NCBI GenBank assembly: GCA_036898135.1
Contig: CM072516.1
Span: forward strand, 21,544,657-21,608,656
Direction of reading: 5' to 3'
Source: Oncomelania hupensis
Lineage: Eukaryota; Mollusca; Gastropoda; Littorinimorpha; Pomatiopsidae
Length of the DNA: 64,000 nt
The translations under genes and the position numbers were made by a program. A model generated the notes under the pieces. That model was not told the origin of the DNA and made no database searches. It worked only from the letters and a program-made list of their open reading frames with translations. Shown here one piece after another: positions 1 through 11,540 of this stretch. Numbering within the stretch: position 1 is the stretch's first letter; each line of letters begins with the position of its first letter.

Positions 1-76
1 CTGTGAATAATCAGTATTAATGTGTCCCCGTTTCTCCGAGTAAACAAAATAAAGGATATGTACCTAATCCTTGCTG

Positions 77-282
77 TGGGGTTTCTATTCAGGGTGACGT
101 CTTAGATGTTGTTTATTAAGCAGAGTAATCCCCGTGTTTGTAAGATGATGATATTTACGCTTTTGTTTAACTCGACTTTGGGGTTTCTATTAAGGATGAC
201 GTCTTAGATGTTGTTTATTTTAGGCAGAGTAATCCCCGTGTTTGTAAGATGATGATATTTACGCTTTTGTTTAACACGACTT
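77..282. repeat. Tandem duplication, ~102-bp unit, two copies
   Basis: Two head-to-tail copies (about 77-178 and 179-282) share the run from TGGGGTTTCTATT through GTTTAAC.CGACTTT. They differ by a few substitutions and a short indel (ATTAAG versus ATTTTAGG). No ORF is preserved between the copies. This is a local duplication of unknown origin. Confidence 0.85.
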
Positions 283-343
283 TCGTTTTTTCTTCGCCCT
301 TTCTAATGGCAGGAAAATAATATATTCTTGTGGTTTTTACTCA

Positions 344-577
<234 letters not shown>

Positions 578-1740
578 CAAGCATTTACACAGCGCACACA
601 TCTCACCGTAGATGGCGCGATCCTTTGGCTATTAAATCTTTCGTGATATATTTACACAACTTAAAACAGTGTTTGCCTCCCTTGTCTAAAAGGAGGCTAT
701 ATTTATTCCTATGTTATTTTGCTTTGTGGATGGGTGTATGTAAGTTGCTGTGCACAGGATGGTGTTAGCGTTGTCGTAAACTGGCGTTGTTGTGGGTGAA
801 TGGTCTTACCAGCAGTCCCTGACGTGTTCGACTTCCATCACACTTTATTTACCCTGACCTCTCTCAAACACTACGAAATTTGAGTCAGAAGAATCACCGA
901 AGTAAATTTCTCTCACTCACACACAACCAAACACCCCAGTTTCTCCCACCCCCCACCCCCACTACTACCACCCAGTCCCAAATTCAGTTTTTTATTTCAG
1001 TCTTTTTGACCCAAGCTAAGTTTCTGAAATCTACACTTCCATTATTGATATTGAAAAATTTTACATGTACGCTTAGAAGAGTTTTTAACATTTTAAAATA
1101 ATAATCTGCTCCGCTTTTGTAGCATCCAGTAAGGGACACAGTCGACAGGCGGCAGATCAATAGGATATTCGAGGTGTTTAATATGTAATAAAGAAGTTTA
1201 GGACCTCAGTGGAAAGTTAAAATTTCACAGGATAAAAATTAAATAAATGAAAATTAAGACAGTGTGTGTGAGAGAGAGAGTGTGCGTGGGTGTGTGGGCG
1301 TGTGTGTGTGTGTGACGTGCGTTGTGTGTGTTAATTGTGTTATGTACTGTTTGCTTTTATTAGTTTATTTTGTATGTTGGTCAAAATGTGTTAAAAGGTG
1401 CGACAACCTCTTCTAAGGCGCGGTGACTATTCCACATAGAGCGGAGCTCGGTTGTTTCCCTTCATTGGGGATTAAACGTTGTTATAGTTGTTTGTGTCGC
1501 AGTGTTCCGTTTCATTTTCAGCGCATGCAGTGCAGTTTTGGGGTTTATGTTGAATTTGATGCCTGTTGATTGGTTATACTTGTAAGCCTGGCGGGTGGAT
1601 AAATTAACCGTTGCTTGTGGATTTTGTTGTGATTGTGGTGGCTTGTTTGCAGAAGGTTAACTTTATGTATTGTCTGATTTTGCCTGTGGGTTTTTCTCAT
1701 TTTATAATGCAATATTGTAAGTTGTTTCATGTGTGTTTCT
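578..1740. other. Unassigned non-coding stretch
   Basis: I see no supported gene here. It holds an interrupted GT/GA tract at about 1262-1315. The short ORFs have no recognisable domain. Confidence 0.5.
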
Positions 1741-1830
1741 TTCTTTTCGTGTAAAGCACTAGGCGCTTGTCTTTAAAAAGACAAGTAATAGCGCTATATA
1801 AATGTCCATTATTATTAATATTAATATTAA

Positions 1831-1906
<76 letters not shown>
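1741..1906 (+). mobile_element. SINE/LINE 3' end with (ATT)n tail
   Basis: A short hairpin (CTTGTCTTT/AAAGACAAG, about 1767-1787) is followed by GCGCTATATAAATG and then a long (ATT)n tract. The GCGCTATATAA motif recurs at about 56.77 kb, and in reverse complement near 6.21 and 45.19 kb, always at the end of a repeat. That marks it as a shared retroposon 3' end. Its 5' limit is unclear. Confidence 0.6.
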
Positions 1907-1907
<1 letters not shown>

Positions 1908-1908
<1 letters not shown>

Positions 1909-2235
1909 GCGAGCGTTGTGGCCAAGTGGGCTAAGGCGGGACTACTAACTTGCCTTGTCCACAGGCCAGAAACCAATGGTGCCTGACAGATGTGGGTTCG
2001 ATCCAGCATCGGGGCGTTATGTTTCTCCGAATATTATTTACTTTCGACTCGGGCAACGTCTCGGGGGTTTTCTCCGGGTACTCCGGTTTGCTCCCCCAGC
2101 AAAATTTCAAAATCACAACTAATGTTAGGTAGGTTGGGTTTGGGGAGCGCCACAGGCTGCGGCTACGCTTTCCCAAGGGGAGGCGGCCCAGAATTTCCCT
2201 ATAAAAAAGGGACAATGAAGTAAATTTAAAAAATA

Positions 2236-2236
<1 letters not shown>
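1908..2236 (+). mobile_element. tRNA-derived SINE with conserved central domain
   Basis: A pol III A box (TGGCCAAGTGGG, 1919-1930) and B box (GGTTCGATCC, 1995-2004) define a tRNA-like head. A conserved block follows at 2063-2097 (TTTTCTCCGGGTACTCCGG), then a unique 3' body that ends in (ATT)n at 2237-2312. The same central block occurs behind a different tRNA head at about 29.7 kb, which is typical of SINE families that share a conserved core. The element lies between two (ATT)n tracts. Confidence 0.88.

Positions 2237-2312
<76 letters not shown>
2237..2312 (+). repeat. (ATT)n tail of the preceding SINE
   Basis: About 25 ATT units begin directly at the SINE 3' end. Confidence 0.95.
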
Positions 2313-2313
<1 letters not shown>

Positions 2314-2681
2314 CATTAACAATTGCAATATTCTCTTGATCTCTTCCCCACCCTCCACCCCCCTCCTTCACCCATCTTTTCACCCCATTTCTAGGCAAAT
2401 AAACCTGAAGTACGATTAGTTTCATCGCCCATATTTATTGTAGGAAGTTTATGTTAACAAGTCGAAATTAGCTTTCCACACCACAGAAGATGGAGAGATA
2501 AGGGTTGCACTTAAATCCTAAAACGCCCCTCTGCATTTTGTTTTCTGGCAGAAGTTCAATTCAATGCAGTCCCGCAGCCGGAAAGGCCCTTGGTGAGACA
2601 TGACAATTAACGCGGGCGATCTATCACGCGGGCGACATTTTTTTTTTTGCAGGGAGGCTTACAATACTTAGACTTTCCTTA

Positions 2682-3289
2682 GGCTGCTGTGCCATAGAAC
2701 TACACGCTTCACGCGTAAAGAGAAAAATGAACAGACATGGTATTTTTTGGCGTGGGCCATGCAACTTCACACACGCCACACGCTTCATGCTACACGCTAC
2801 AAGAGAAAAGTGAGCATGCCCACTTTTTTCGTTGCGTGAAGTTCACGTTCTAGCTTACCAACGTGGTCAGCAGACCATTTTTACCAGTACAGTTCACCTT
2901 GGGACACCAGAAAGTAGATTTAACTGTAAAATGGATGACTATAGAGTAAACTTAAACGAGTTGGTCCGGGAAAGGCCCCTTCTCTGGGATCCACGGATGT
3001 CTGATTACAAAGATAAAGACCAGAAAGCACAAGTTTGGGACGATTTGAAAAAGCTTCTGAATACACCCAAAGGTAACTTTTATACGATTTATTAATTTAT
3101 TTACTGTAATTCATAGCACAGTCAACCAAAAGGTGGCAGGCTTGTACGCATAACGTGCATGTAGCGTGAAGTTCTATGGCCCAGAGCACGAAACGTGTAG
3201 CGTGAAGCTTGTAGCGTGAAGTTCTATGGCCCAGAGCACGAAACGTGTAGCGTGAAGCTTGTAGCGTGAAGTTCTATGGGCCAGCAGCC
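2682..3289 (+). mobile_element. PIF/Harbinger-type DNA transposon, internally deleted, 608 bp
   Basis: The ends are inverted repeats starting GGCTGCTG (left, from 2682) and ending CAGCAGCC (right, to 3289). Similarity extends about 25 bp inward through CCATAGAACT.CACGCT. Both ends are flanked by TTA (2679-2681 and 3290-3292), the 3-bp TWA target duplication typical of PIF/Harbinger. The right subterminal region holds a 50-bp direct repeat (3161-3210, 3211-3260, partial 3261-3289) that reiterates the TIR motif. The only coding sequence left is a MADF exon. No DDE transposase is present, so the copy is non-autonomous. The superfamily call rests on TSD, TIR start and cargo. Confidence 0.82.
2931..3072 (+). 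CDS. MADF (Myb/SANT-like) DNA-binding domain exon, partial
   Basis: The ATG at 2931 opens about 47 codons. The residues LNELVRERPLLWDP, then DYKDKDQKAQVWDDLKKLL, match the MADF domain (Adf-1 type helix-turn-helix DNA-binding fold), with the conserved ELV..RP.LWDP and W tryptophan positions. The frame meets AAAG|GTAACT at 3072, a plausible splice donor, after which it runs into stops, so this is probably exon 1. It lies inside the TIRs of the 608-bp element. Autonomous PIF/Harbinger elements carry a transposase plus a separate Myb/MADF-like protein that binds the ends. This looks like the remains of that second gene. It could instead be a captured host exon. No downstream exon is visible. Confidence 0.75.
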
Positions 3290-3376
3290 TTACACCTCCA
3301 ACGTAAAATCAAACTTATGCAAATCGAGTGCCGTAATCATAATGACCTCACCTTTTTTTTTAAGTGTGTGTGCGTT

Positions 3377-3434
<58 letters not shown>

Positions 3435-3500
3435 CACGCGAGGGAACTTTGTATTTGTTAGGGTGCAGCCCTTTTTATCTTCTTGTTTTGTGTGTGTGTT

Positions 3501-3534
<34 letters not shown>

Positions 3535-4403
3535 ATTCAGTAAGGCGCAACTCCATCAGCAGCTAGCGGCTCTTAACGTTACCCAAAATTGTAACCCTAA
3601 CCACCACCCAACCAGTCGCTGCCGTGACCAGATTACTACTACCTTGGTTTAAAAACTTGTGTGCGAGTGGAGAATGAGAGAAGGTGGGGGTTTTGTTTGT
3701 TTGTTTGTTTTTTAATTTCCAGACTGATCTGAAACTTTCTCCTTTGAAATAGTCGGGAATCAGACCAAGCCAAATGTCTGTCAGTCTGTCTGTCGGTCGA
3801 ACGATCAGTTCGTGGGCTGGAAACCCATCTTTCAAGAACTACTGAGGGATGTTGGCCACATTTCGTAGGAACATTACCTAGGTTATGGGTCTATCTCCTG
3901 TGCCATCGTATTTGCTCTAACACAAAGGTCAAGGTCGCTGGAATCTGTTGGTAAATACGTTTTGCTCATTATTTGAAAAACAACTGAAGCGACCTTGTTG
4001 AGCTTTAGTATACCGGTCATTCAAATCATGGGCCATCCTTCGGTAGCAATCCAGTTGTAGTTTGGTCGGTCAGTCCTTCGCTCCGAATTTCACTGTGTGT
4101 GTGTGTGTGTGGGTGGGTGTGTTTGTGTGTGTGGGTGTGCGTGTGGGAGTGTGTACGTGTGTGTGTTTTTTTTCAAAACACACTGTTTGCATTGTCTGAA
4201 GAATAAGTGAACCGAAATGCATCATTTTTACTTTGTGGATACGTGATACTGCTAAGCGTGTTAGATCATTCATACCTAAACTTTCTCAAAGGTGAAGCTC
4301 ATTGCTTGTGTTTCACCATTTTATAACAAAACTTTTGGTGCTCTATCTAAAATTGGTTCAGCCATTTATTTTTATTTTTTTAAAACTAAAAACGTTTTTT
4401 TTT

Positions 4404-4405
<2 letters not shown>
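3290..4405. other. Non-coding stretch with GT/GA and GTT tracts
   Basis: No supported gene. It contains (GT)n-(GA)n at about 3364-3431, (GTT)n at about 3500-3532 and (GT)n at about 4094-4165. Confidence 0.55.
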
Positions 4406-4408
<3 letters not shown>

Positions 4409-4483
<75 letters not shown>

Positions 4484-4540
4484 TATACATTTTATTATTA
4501 TTATTGTTGTTGTTATTATTATTAATATTATTATTATTAA

Positions 4541-4604
<64 letters not shown>

Positions 4605-4605
4605 T
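4409..4605. repeat. Back-to-back (AAT)n / (ATT)n tracts
   Basis: An AAT array (4409-4482) is followed, after a short A/T spacer, by an ATT array (about 4494-4605). Together they form a large quasi-palindrome that could extrude a hairpin. ORFs over it are repeat artefacts. Confidence 0.95.
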
Positions 4606-5238
4606 TGCTTCCAGATAGTTGACATAGCGTTCTATCATTCCAGATTTTCATTTTGCTTCGTTATGATAAAGCCGAGTCACAATAGCGCCGCCAAGAACAT
4701 TAATACTTTTTGAACGTGTTTGTTTTTCGGCTGGCTGTGTGTGTCTGGAAATACATTGGTGTAGCTTCCCATCTTTTTTCTTCTTTTTTTTAAAAAATAA
4801 TATTGGCCTTTTTTTTCTTTTTTGTCTTGTTGTGGAGTCTTTGAACACTGACAGACAACAGCGTTATTTGGAAGCTCGTTTCCTCGCTGCAGGAGATCTT
4901 TCTCTCAGCATGCCTACAGCGGCATTGTCTTTGAACAAAAGCTCTTCGCATTTGATCCTGTAGGGTTATTGTGTTCCTCTATGTCATTTATAGTGTGTAC
5001 TCTCTTTGGATTCCTCGCTCGCTAGCTTCAGTATTAAGCGCCCGTCAATGGCCCTCAAACCTTCGACGACTCAGTGGGTTGGGGATTTTGGTATATAGCC
5101 CACTTTAAACTGGCATTAGCATTGCGATGCATAAGCGAAGACAACGAGAAGTTTGGAACCAAACCTGGGATAATAATGATCGTTGCTTGCAACGCATTTT
5201 CATCTGGGACAAGTATTTGTTGTCGTAAGACTAGTGGG
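4606..5238. other. Unassigned non-coding stretch
   Basis: Nothing recognisable. Short T-rich runs occur near 4770-4825. Confidence 0.5.
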
Positions 5239-5253
5239 TAAGACCGCTACAAT

Positions 5254-5475
5254 AGTTTATACAATACAATACAATACAATACAATACAATACAATACAAT
5301 AAAACACATCTGTATCGCCCCAAAATGAATTACAGTAGGTGCAGAAACACATTTTCATTCATATACATGAAGAATTCACTATAATCCCATTTTAAATTCA
5401 TATACGTCAAGAATACACAATAATCACATGTTAGATTCATGTGCATTAAGAATTCGCGATAATCCGCTGTCATAT
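5254..5475 (-). repeat. (ATACA)n tract plus a ~50-bp degenerate tandem repeat
   Basis: A pure ATACA pentamer tract (about 5254-5301) is followed by sequence that in reverse complement reads like a retroposon 3' end with a TTGTA tail. The same arrangement occurs at 59.65-60.1 kb. Inside it, three ~50-bp units starting ATTCAT (about 5357, 5397 and 5435) are direct repeats. Confidence 0.65.
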
Positions 5476-5736
5476 TTCCAAGCGGTTGCATGCATTGTTA
5501 TCGCATCATTGTTTCAAGCGTGGTCCTGGCAGATCTGTGAGGCTTCGACTGGGTAGGCATATGAGTTCAGCCTATTTCATCCATGCTACTAAAAGTTTAG
5601 GTTAACTTCTGATGTGGGTGGAGATACGGCTGCTACCCTGGACAGGGGAGTACTCGTCCTATTTTGGAGCTACACGGCATTGAACACCCTGTGGCATGGA
5701 TAATTGTATTACCTCCCCTTCTCCCATGGCTCCTCT

Positions 5737-5767
<31 letters not shown>

Positions 5768-6212
5768 AAGATTTTTATTTTATCTGATTCACAGGGCCGT
5801 TGTCTTTGAAGGATCCAGACTAGCGTCAGGGGTGAAGGGCTTTGTGTTGTTTTCCACCAAGTAACCCCGACATTCGTCAGTGCTGTAGCCACAAATCGGT
5901 TCGGTTCGCACCTGCTTTTCTTGTTTGTCTTTAGACAGACAGTCCACGTTTCATTTAGTCTGTGAAGTCACGGTCATATGACTTTAACATTTTAACAAAA
6001 AACGTTATGTGGCTCAATTTATCTATGACCGCAAGGCACATAGCACTTTGTCGTTGAAGATTTTTTTATTAAAAATATGGATGGGTGCTTATTTCGGTCC
6101 TATCAGTACAACTAGTATTACATTACAGAAAGCGTATACTGTCCAATTGAAGCTATTTTTGGTGGTGTTGTGGGTGTGTGTGGTTTTACTAACACGCGTG
6201 CGTGCGCAGTGT
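5476..6212. other. Unassigned stretch with a short (CT)n tract
   Basis: No supported gene. A (CT)n tract lies at about 5736-5767. Confidence 0.5.
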
Positions 6213-6268
6213 GAGCCTATTTTTTATATAGCGCTTGTCCAACTCAAGAGCTGCTAAAGGCGCTGCCC

Positions 6269-6848
6269 TACCCCCGTTGGGGTGCCGGGGGTTTCAGTAT
6301 AAATAGTATCCCCACTTTCTGGAAATTTAGTGCTTTAAATTCCCACTGTCGCTGTCTTTCTCCTTTGCTCTTTCTCATTCCTGCTCTGTTCTATCAATCT
6401 GCTATACTATCTTCTTCTTCGCTAGACCAGTCATCTACCTTTTTTCTTGAAAACTCTTCCGGGACAAGACTCCTTATTTGTGTATGGGGTCTGTTGGATC
6501 AGCTTGGGAATATTGGACGCTTTCTGCCAGGTGGTCACTAGGGCTTCCTATGATGTTATTATTTGGCAATGTAGGCATTTTATGTGTATGCGTTTTGTTG
6601 ATAATTTATAATGATGTTTGTATTCTATTTTGTTTTTTTGTAAACGGGGGGTTCGATAAATTAGTGTACAGCCTCAGCGTCCCCTGCGTAGGATGTCTTT
6701 ATTGTAAAGTGACTGGCTGGTGGAGAGCTTCCAGTTTTACCACTAGGGTTGTTTCAGCAGATCTTTTATGCGGATCAGGGGTTGTCCGGTCCTGATTTGG
6801 CTCGGAAGAGTCCGCTGGACCTAAAGCAATAGTCATGTAATGTAATGT
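6269..6848 (+). mobile_element. Non-coding retroposon, family A (~580 bp), copy 1
   Basis: It is flanked by a 12-bp direct repeat, AAGGCGCTGCCC (6257-6268 and 6849-6860), and ends in a short (AATGT)n tail. Both are signs of target-primed reverse transcription. It starts CCCCGTTGGGGTGCCGGGG and ends CCGCTGGACCTAAAGCAAT plus tail. Near-full copies lie at 27.7, 55.5 and 57.6 kb, with 3' fragments at 22.1-22.3 kb. No ORF is conserved and no LINE protein is encoded, so it is non-autonomous. It was inserted into the minus-strand SINE. Confidence 0.85.
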
Positions 6849-7049
6849 AAGGCGCTGCCCGATACGGGATCTAACTCAAGACGGCCGAGGCGCCCACTGG
6901 ATGACCTAGACGCATGGTCACCAGACCAATGAGCCCAATCGTGGACGACAGGGGCTGGAAGAGATGAGGGATCTAGAAATGTCTGGGTGGATTTATTGAG
7001 CTGCCACTCCCACGTTTAGGACAAGAGCGTCAGGATTTTTTTTAAAGTC

Positions 7050-7661
7050 TGTTACGTTGAAACGCGAAGGATAGTATGTCTGAAGCGCGCACGATAGATC
7101 TAATCGTTTCGTTTTGCAAAGTATTCAATAGTAGAGTGTATTTACCTTTGATTTGAGTTTGCATTGTTGTAAGAAGAAGCTTTGTATAACGTTGATAATT
7201 TTTGTTAGTCGATATTATTGGAGAATTCTCTAGATCCGCTTGTTTACTATCGATCGAAGTTTCGGGATATATGAGAACGTTCCTGGAATGTTTAGAAAGA
7301 TGTATGACGTAAGTCAGTGATGACGATCTTTAGTTTCATTGGTGGTAGTGCGTCATTTCTACCGTGTTCTAAATTGTTCGGGAAGAGAGAGCGAGGCTAT
7401 ATATTTATGTGCCGCACTGTTTTGGGGTGATTGTTGATAGTGAGTTGGAAAGTAAAAAGTTGAGAGTGGAAAAGCGATTGTATGCAGTTGTTGATGTGTG
7501 CTGAATAAAAGTGGAAAACTTCATACGAAGACTTTGCCTTGTTGCTGCTGAGTGAGCAGGCTGCGTGGATAAACGAATCTCAGTTACACCTTATCAGGAT
7601 TTCAGCATTGGGGCTGAATCAGATACTGATAGAAAAACACCAACATCAAAGGAGTGTAACA
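7050..7661 (+). mobile_element. Solo LTR of the Ty3/gypsy family at 13.3 kb
   Basis: The sequence begins TGTTACGTTGAAACGCGAA and ends GAGTGTAACA, matching the 628-bp LTRs at 13310 and 18269 end to end with scattered differences and indels (612 bp here). It is flanked by a 5-bp target duplication, AAGTC (7045-7049 and 7662-7666). No internal region is present, so it is a solo LTR left by recombination between two LTRs. It lies in the minus-strand SINE and so is younger than that SINE. Confidence 0.95.
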
Positions 7662-8346
7662 AAGTCCCTGCTTGCACAGACTAGACCTCGGTTTATACTC
7701 CGATCCGAAGGAGTAAGGGGAGCTTGCCGGCGCAGCAGTCATGTTTGTTGGTTTTTTCCCGGCAATCCGGGCCGTCAACCAACTTCCAACCTCTGCCTGC
7801 AATGTTCTCGCTTGACATTCAGTGGCGCGTACACCACTGGGCCAACTGCACCCTCGTCTCAATAGTTTCCCCCTCCCCCCTCTTTCCCCCCTCCCCCCAC
7901 CATAAGTGTCATTATTAGTGCAGGAATAAAAAGGTATGGATAGATGTGGAAAGGAGAGGGAGCATAAAAAATACAATTTAAAGCCGAGAATAACGCTATA
8001 TTAATTAAGATTTTAAAAAAATCGTCCAGTTGCACATCATTGCTGTGCTTTTAAGAATGGGAAACACTATAATTAAAGCCGAGATAGACGGTTTTAAGAG
8101 ACGCACGGCGGGACACAGTTTGTGAGACGGTTATGGTGAGTGAAATCAAGTGATGGTATATAGATCAAAAATGGCGTGATTGGGAGGGGGCAGTCGTGCG
8201 TGTTATTGTTAAAAATGTTGTGGTGTGCTGGAGCCTTCGTGCGTGGTACGTAAATGTGCATCAGTAGACTGATTCGGGTTCTTTAATGTTCTTTAAGGCG
8301 GTAGGGAATAAGGGAATAAGGGAAAAGGAACGCCGTTTAAAGAGTT

Positions 8347-8700
8347 ACGAATACGAATACGAATACGAATACGAATACGATCACTTTATTATCTCAATCA
8401 AAGAGAAATTCACACGTGGTGCCAGATATAAATGTTACAAGACGATAAAGGACAGTATAACAACAATAAACAATAAAACAGGATAAAAATATATTAAGAC
8501 ATTATTAAATTAACCATTTAAAACTATAATCATAAGAATCATAAGAAATTACATGGGGAATAGCAGATACCTATCACATGATTTACGTTCAGTGTCATAA
8601 TCATGATATAAGGTATTGCAACATAACAATCACTGTTGGCAAGCAATAGTCACATCAATATACAACAACATAAGACTTTTAAATAAATATGTTCATAAAA
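8347..8700 (-). mobile_element. Minus-strand retroposon 3' end with (CGAAT)n tail
   Basis: A short (CGAAT/ATACG) pentamer array at 8347-8380 is followed by A/T-rich sequence whose reverse complement ends in an AATAAAG-like context before the pentamers. That is the usual layout of a LINE/SINE 3' end. No coding region can be read. The right-hand limit is approximate. Confidence 0.4.
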
Positions 8701-9235
8701 AAAATATAAAAATCGCTAAGCACATAGGCCTACACTAAACAGAGATGTAAGATCACAGGGGCACATACTCACTATCTCACAGTTATTATATAACGTCGAC
8801 TTTCGAGTGGGAAATAATAATCTACTGCCACCATAATTCTCAAGGATCGAACCCTTTGTCCTTTGCGTGTCAGACGAGTGGAGTACCTACTGGGCTGTTT
8901 TGTCAAGTCAATTCATACAGCACATTTTTTACCCCGTAGACTATATAATTATAGTGTGTTTGTGGAGAAGACAAAGACATTCAGCTGGGGCCCGGGTCTA
9001 CACAAAGAGATAAGATCACAAAAGACTCACAGTCCTATTCAGTAGTTCCTACAACACAGGATTAGCGTACGAGCTTGCATTCAGTAGGCATAGCTGACAA
9101 CGGGCACACAGCCATAGAGGCTTTCTCGTTATTAGAGTCCCCGGACACCTAGCGTATAGGGGACGTTGGCTTTCTCAGTGAGGTTTTACCAGTTTATAGA
9201 AGAAATTTGAAGTTGCGAGGGATGGAAGGGGTGGG

Positions 9236-9238
<3 letters not shown>

Positions 9239-9320
<82 letters not shown>
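9239..9320. repeat. (GA)n microsatellite
   Basis: An uninterrupted GA tract of about 41 units. Confidence 0.98.
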
Positions 9321-9323
<3 letters not shown>

Positions 9324-10959
9324 CTTGCCCATCGAGTGCTGTAGGTTGCTTTTAGTCGTCAAGATTTAAGGAATTGCCTCTAACGGATTGCTTATTTATT
9401 GGATCATATTCCATTTTTAAAGAGATGGCCCCGGAACTCCAGCATGATAAAAAATATCTTGCTGAAGTGTTTCGGATCGAGCCCAAGTCACCCAGAACGC
9501 ACGCATGCACCATGTTCTTGCTGCAAACTGACAATACATACAGATAATGCATGTTTTTTTTTGTTTTTGTTTTTTAAATCATGGCAAATGTAAATGCCTT
9601 CGAAAATCAAGCGTATTTGATGCTTCCATACGCCGCCTGCTAAACTCCGAGAGACTTTAACCCTAGGGTAATCCTGATCCTCTGATCGTGAACTTCTGCA
9701 TATAAATAGATAGACCTCTTCTGGGTGTACAAGCGTGCTTAAATAGTTTTCCAAACAATCGGTTTTGCCTTAACTAACATAACATTTACAGAGGGAAAAC
9801 GTGGGTTATTTCTGCTCTTTCTTCTTTTTCTTTTTTTGAGGGCAGGATACGGCAATATTGACTTAGACAATTGTCTTTTGTGTATTAGACTATTTCTTGT
9901 AGTTACCCTATCATTCATAAGATGGAAACGTGCCTGCTTTATCATTCTTTGAGGTATACGGCAGTATTAAACTGAGACTATGTCGTTTAGTAATAAACCT
10001 TGATTGTACCTGTTTTATCACGTCAAGAAGGGTGGGGTGAATACACGTCGCAATGACTGTATCGGGGCTATCATATAGGGAAAGAACAATCTTTTATATA
10101 TATATGTGCATGTGCTAGACGGAGAGTGCTATACACAAACACCCCCTGCGTCACATTCCGTCATCGTCTTGGATGGCGCTGCTTTACAACTGGCGGGCTT
10201 TCGCTGACAAGGTCACCAGAAAGTTGTTTCTTCATCTTCTTCTTCTTCTTCTTCTTCTTCTTCTTCTTGTTCTTGCAGTATTACATGTGTCGGCGAATAA
10301 AAGCTAAATTCTATTAAAACACACACTATAAGTTTATTTTTAGAAACGCTATCGTGTGAAGTAAATAAATAAATAGTTGGTACAAAAAGGAATAATGACT
10401 CGGAGTTTCCAATGAAGATTTCCTGTTAAATAAATAGTTGGGTTCGGGTGCCTTTGTTTGTCCCGTTTGTCCATGCCGGTGTGACCGACCATAGCTGAAT
10501 GTCTTTGTCTTCTGCCCAAACACACTATAATTATAGTCTACTGGGTAAAAAAGTGTGTGACTGATCATAGCTGGTTTCACCGAAAACAAAACAAACCAGT
10601 TACTGCCCACCAGGCGTTGAGGAATTATGTCACGGATTAGTCCCTTGCCGCCTTTAGCCTTTTGTGCGCCGATGGACTTTCCCGCTGTTCTAGTACGTAG
10701 GAAGGCTTACTACTCTTTCATAACTGTCTCACAAACTGTGTCTCGCCGTGCGTCTCTTATTAAAGTTCAACATCATTGAAACATAAAACTGAGCACAAAA
10801 TATCTACATAATAAAAGAAGTCACATGCCAAACAACGTTTTTCCGAAAAATACTGCCTTTTTTTAAATTTAATAAAATCTACTTCGAATAAACTTTTGCA
10901 CCTTCGAAAAGCCCGCTCACGTGACCACATGGCTCGTGACGTCAACTGCTGTAGACAAT

Positions 10960-11490
10960 GTGGAGTCCGATAGTGCCCCTTCTCTACCAAAACGCAGGAA
11001 AACGAAGAGCAGTGGCCTATATTGTGCCGTTGGAGGTTGTACAAACAAGCGGATGGGTTAACATTGCATAGGTTTCCAAAAAACGAAGAAGTGCGAAATA
11101 AGTGGGTGAGATTCGTGCAGGAAAAGCGTGTAAACTTCGGTCCGAAGTATGGGACACCAACTGCGTTGTCAGCAATTTGCGCAAAACACTTCGCTGAAGA
11201 CTGCTACCCCCAAAGTGCCACTTTAATGCGGAGCTTTGGCATGAAAACAATACATATATTAAAGCCTGGCTCTGTTCCAACGATCCAAAGTCCGTGTGCC
11301 ATTGCAACAAGCGCCTCAACAACAGCAACAGTGATTCAAGTTACTAGTAGTAGGCCTACTAGTACTGCTTCAACTTCAACTACAGTCACAGTGGCTACTA
11401 CACATCCATCGTCTGCTATCAGTTTGCCGGGTGTCAGGAAAGTCAGAGGAGCTTTTCAGAAAAGGGAATTCACTGGTCTAGCTCGTATAA
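10960..11490 (+). pseudogene. THAP-type zinc-finger exon, frameshifted
   Basis: One frame (from about 10960) reads to GLYCAVGGCTNKRMG and then a stop at 11056. The next frame continues with LTLHRFPKNEEVRNKWVRF, SAICAKHFAEDCY and LKPGSVPTI. Together these give the THAP signature: C-x4-C, later C-x2-H (CAKH), HRFPK, and an AVPTIF-like SVPTI box. THAP domains are C2CH DNA-binding modules of about 90 residues found in host regulators and in P-element-like and ISL2EU transposases. The break is a single-base indel around 11045-11058. After the domain come about 80 residues rich in Thr/Ser, then the frame decays. There is no clear initiating ATG. This is a pseudogene or transposon relic, or a sequencing indel in a real exon. 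Confidence 0.7.
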
Positions 11491-11540
11491 TTATTTTTTT
11501 ATTATTACAATTAGTACTCGGGGGTCGAATTCGTTTCTAA

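Larger units (their letters stand above)
6213..7870 (-). mobile_element. Minus-strand SINE interrupted by two later insertions
   Basis: TTATATAGCGC at the left end is the reverse complement of the GCGCTATATAA 3' terminus. The body (6213-6268, then 6849-7049, then 7662 on) matches a second copy at 45.19-45.50 kb, sharing CTCAAGAGCTGCT, GATCTAACTCAAG and GAGCGTCAGGATTTTT. On the minus strand the right end has an A-box-like TGGCCCAGTGG near 7835-7845, consistent with a tRNA-type head. It is split by a 580-bp retroposon (6269-6848) and by a solo LTR (7050-7661). Confidence 0.7.
8095..10760. repeat. 2.67-kb segment bounded by ~41-bp inverted repeats
   Basis: The left arm (8095-8135, AAGAGACGCACGGCGGGACAC...) is matched in reverse complement at 10719-10760. 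A second inverted pair lies inside it at 8928-8986 and 10492-10551 (motif TATAATTATAGTGTGTTTG). Between them are a minus-strand retroposon 3' end with a CGAAT tail (from about 8347), a (GA)n tract (9239-9320) and no recognisable gene. It could be a degraded inverted-repeat transposon or two opposed copies of one repeat. No target duplication is evident. Confidence 0.5.
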
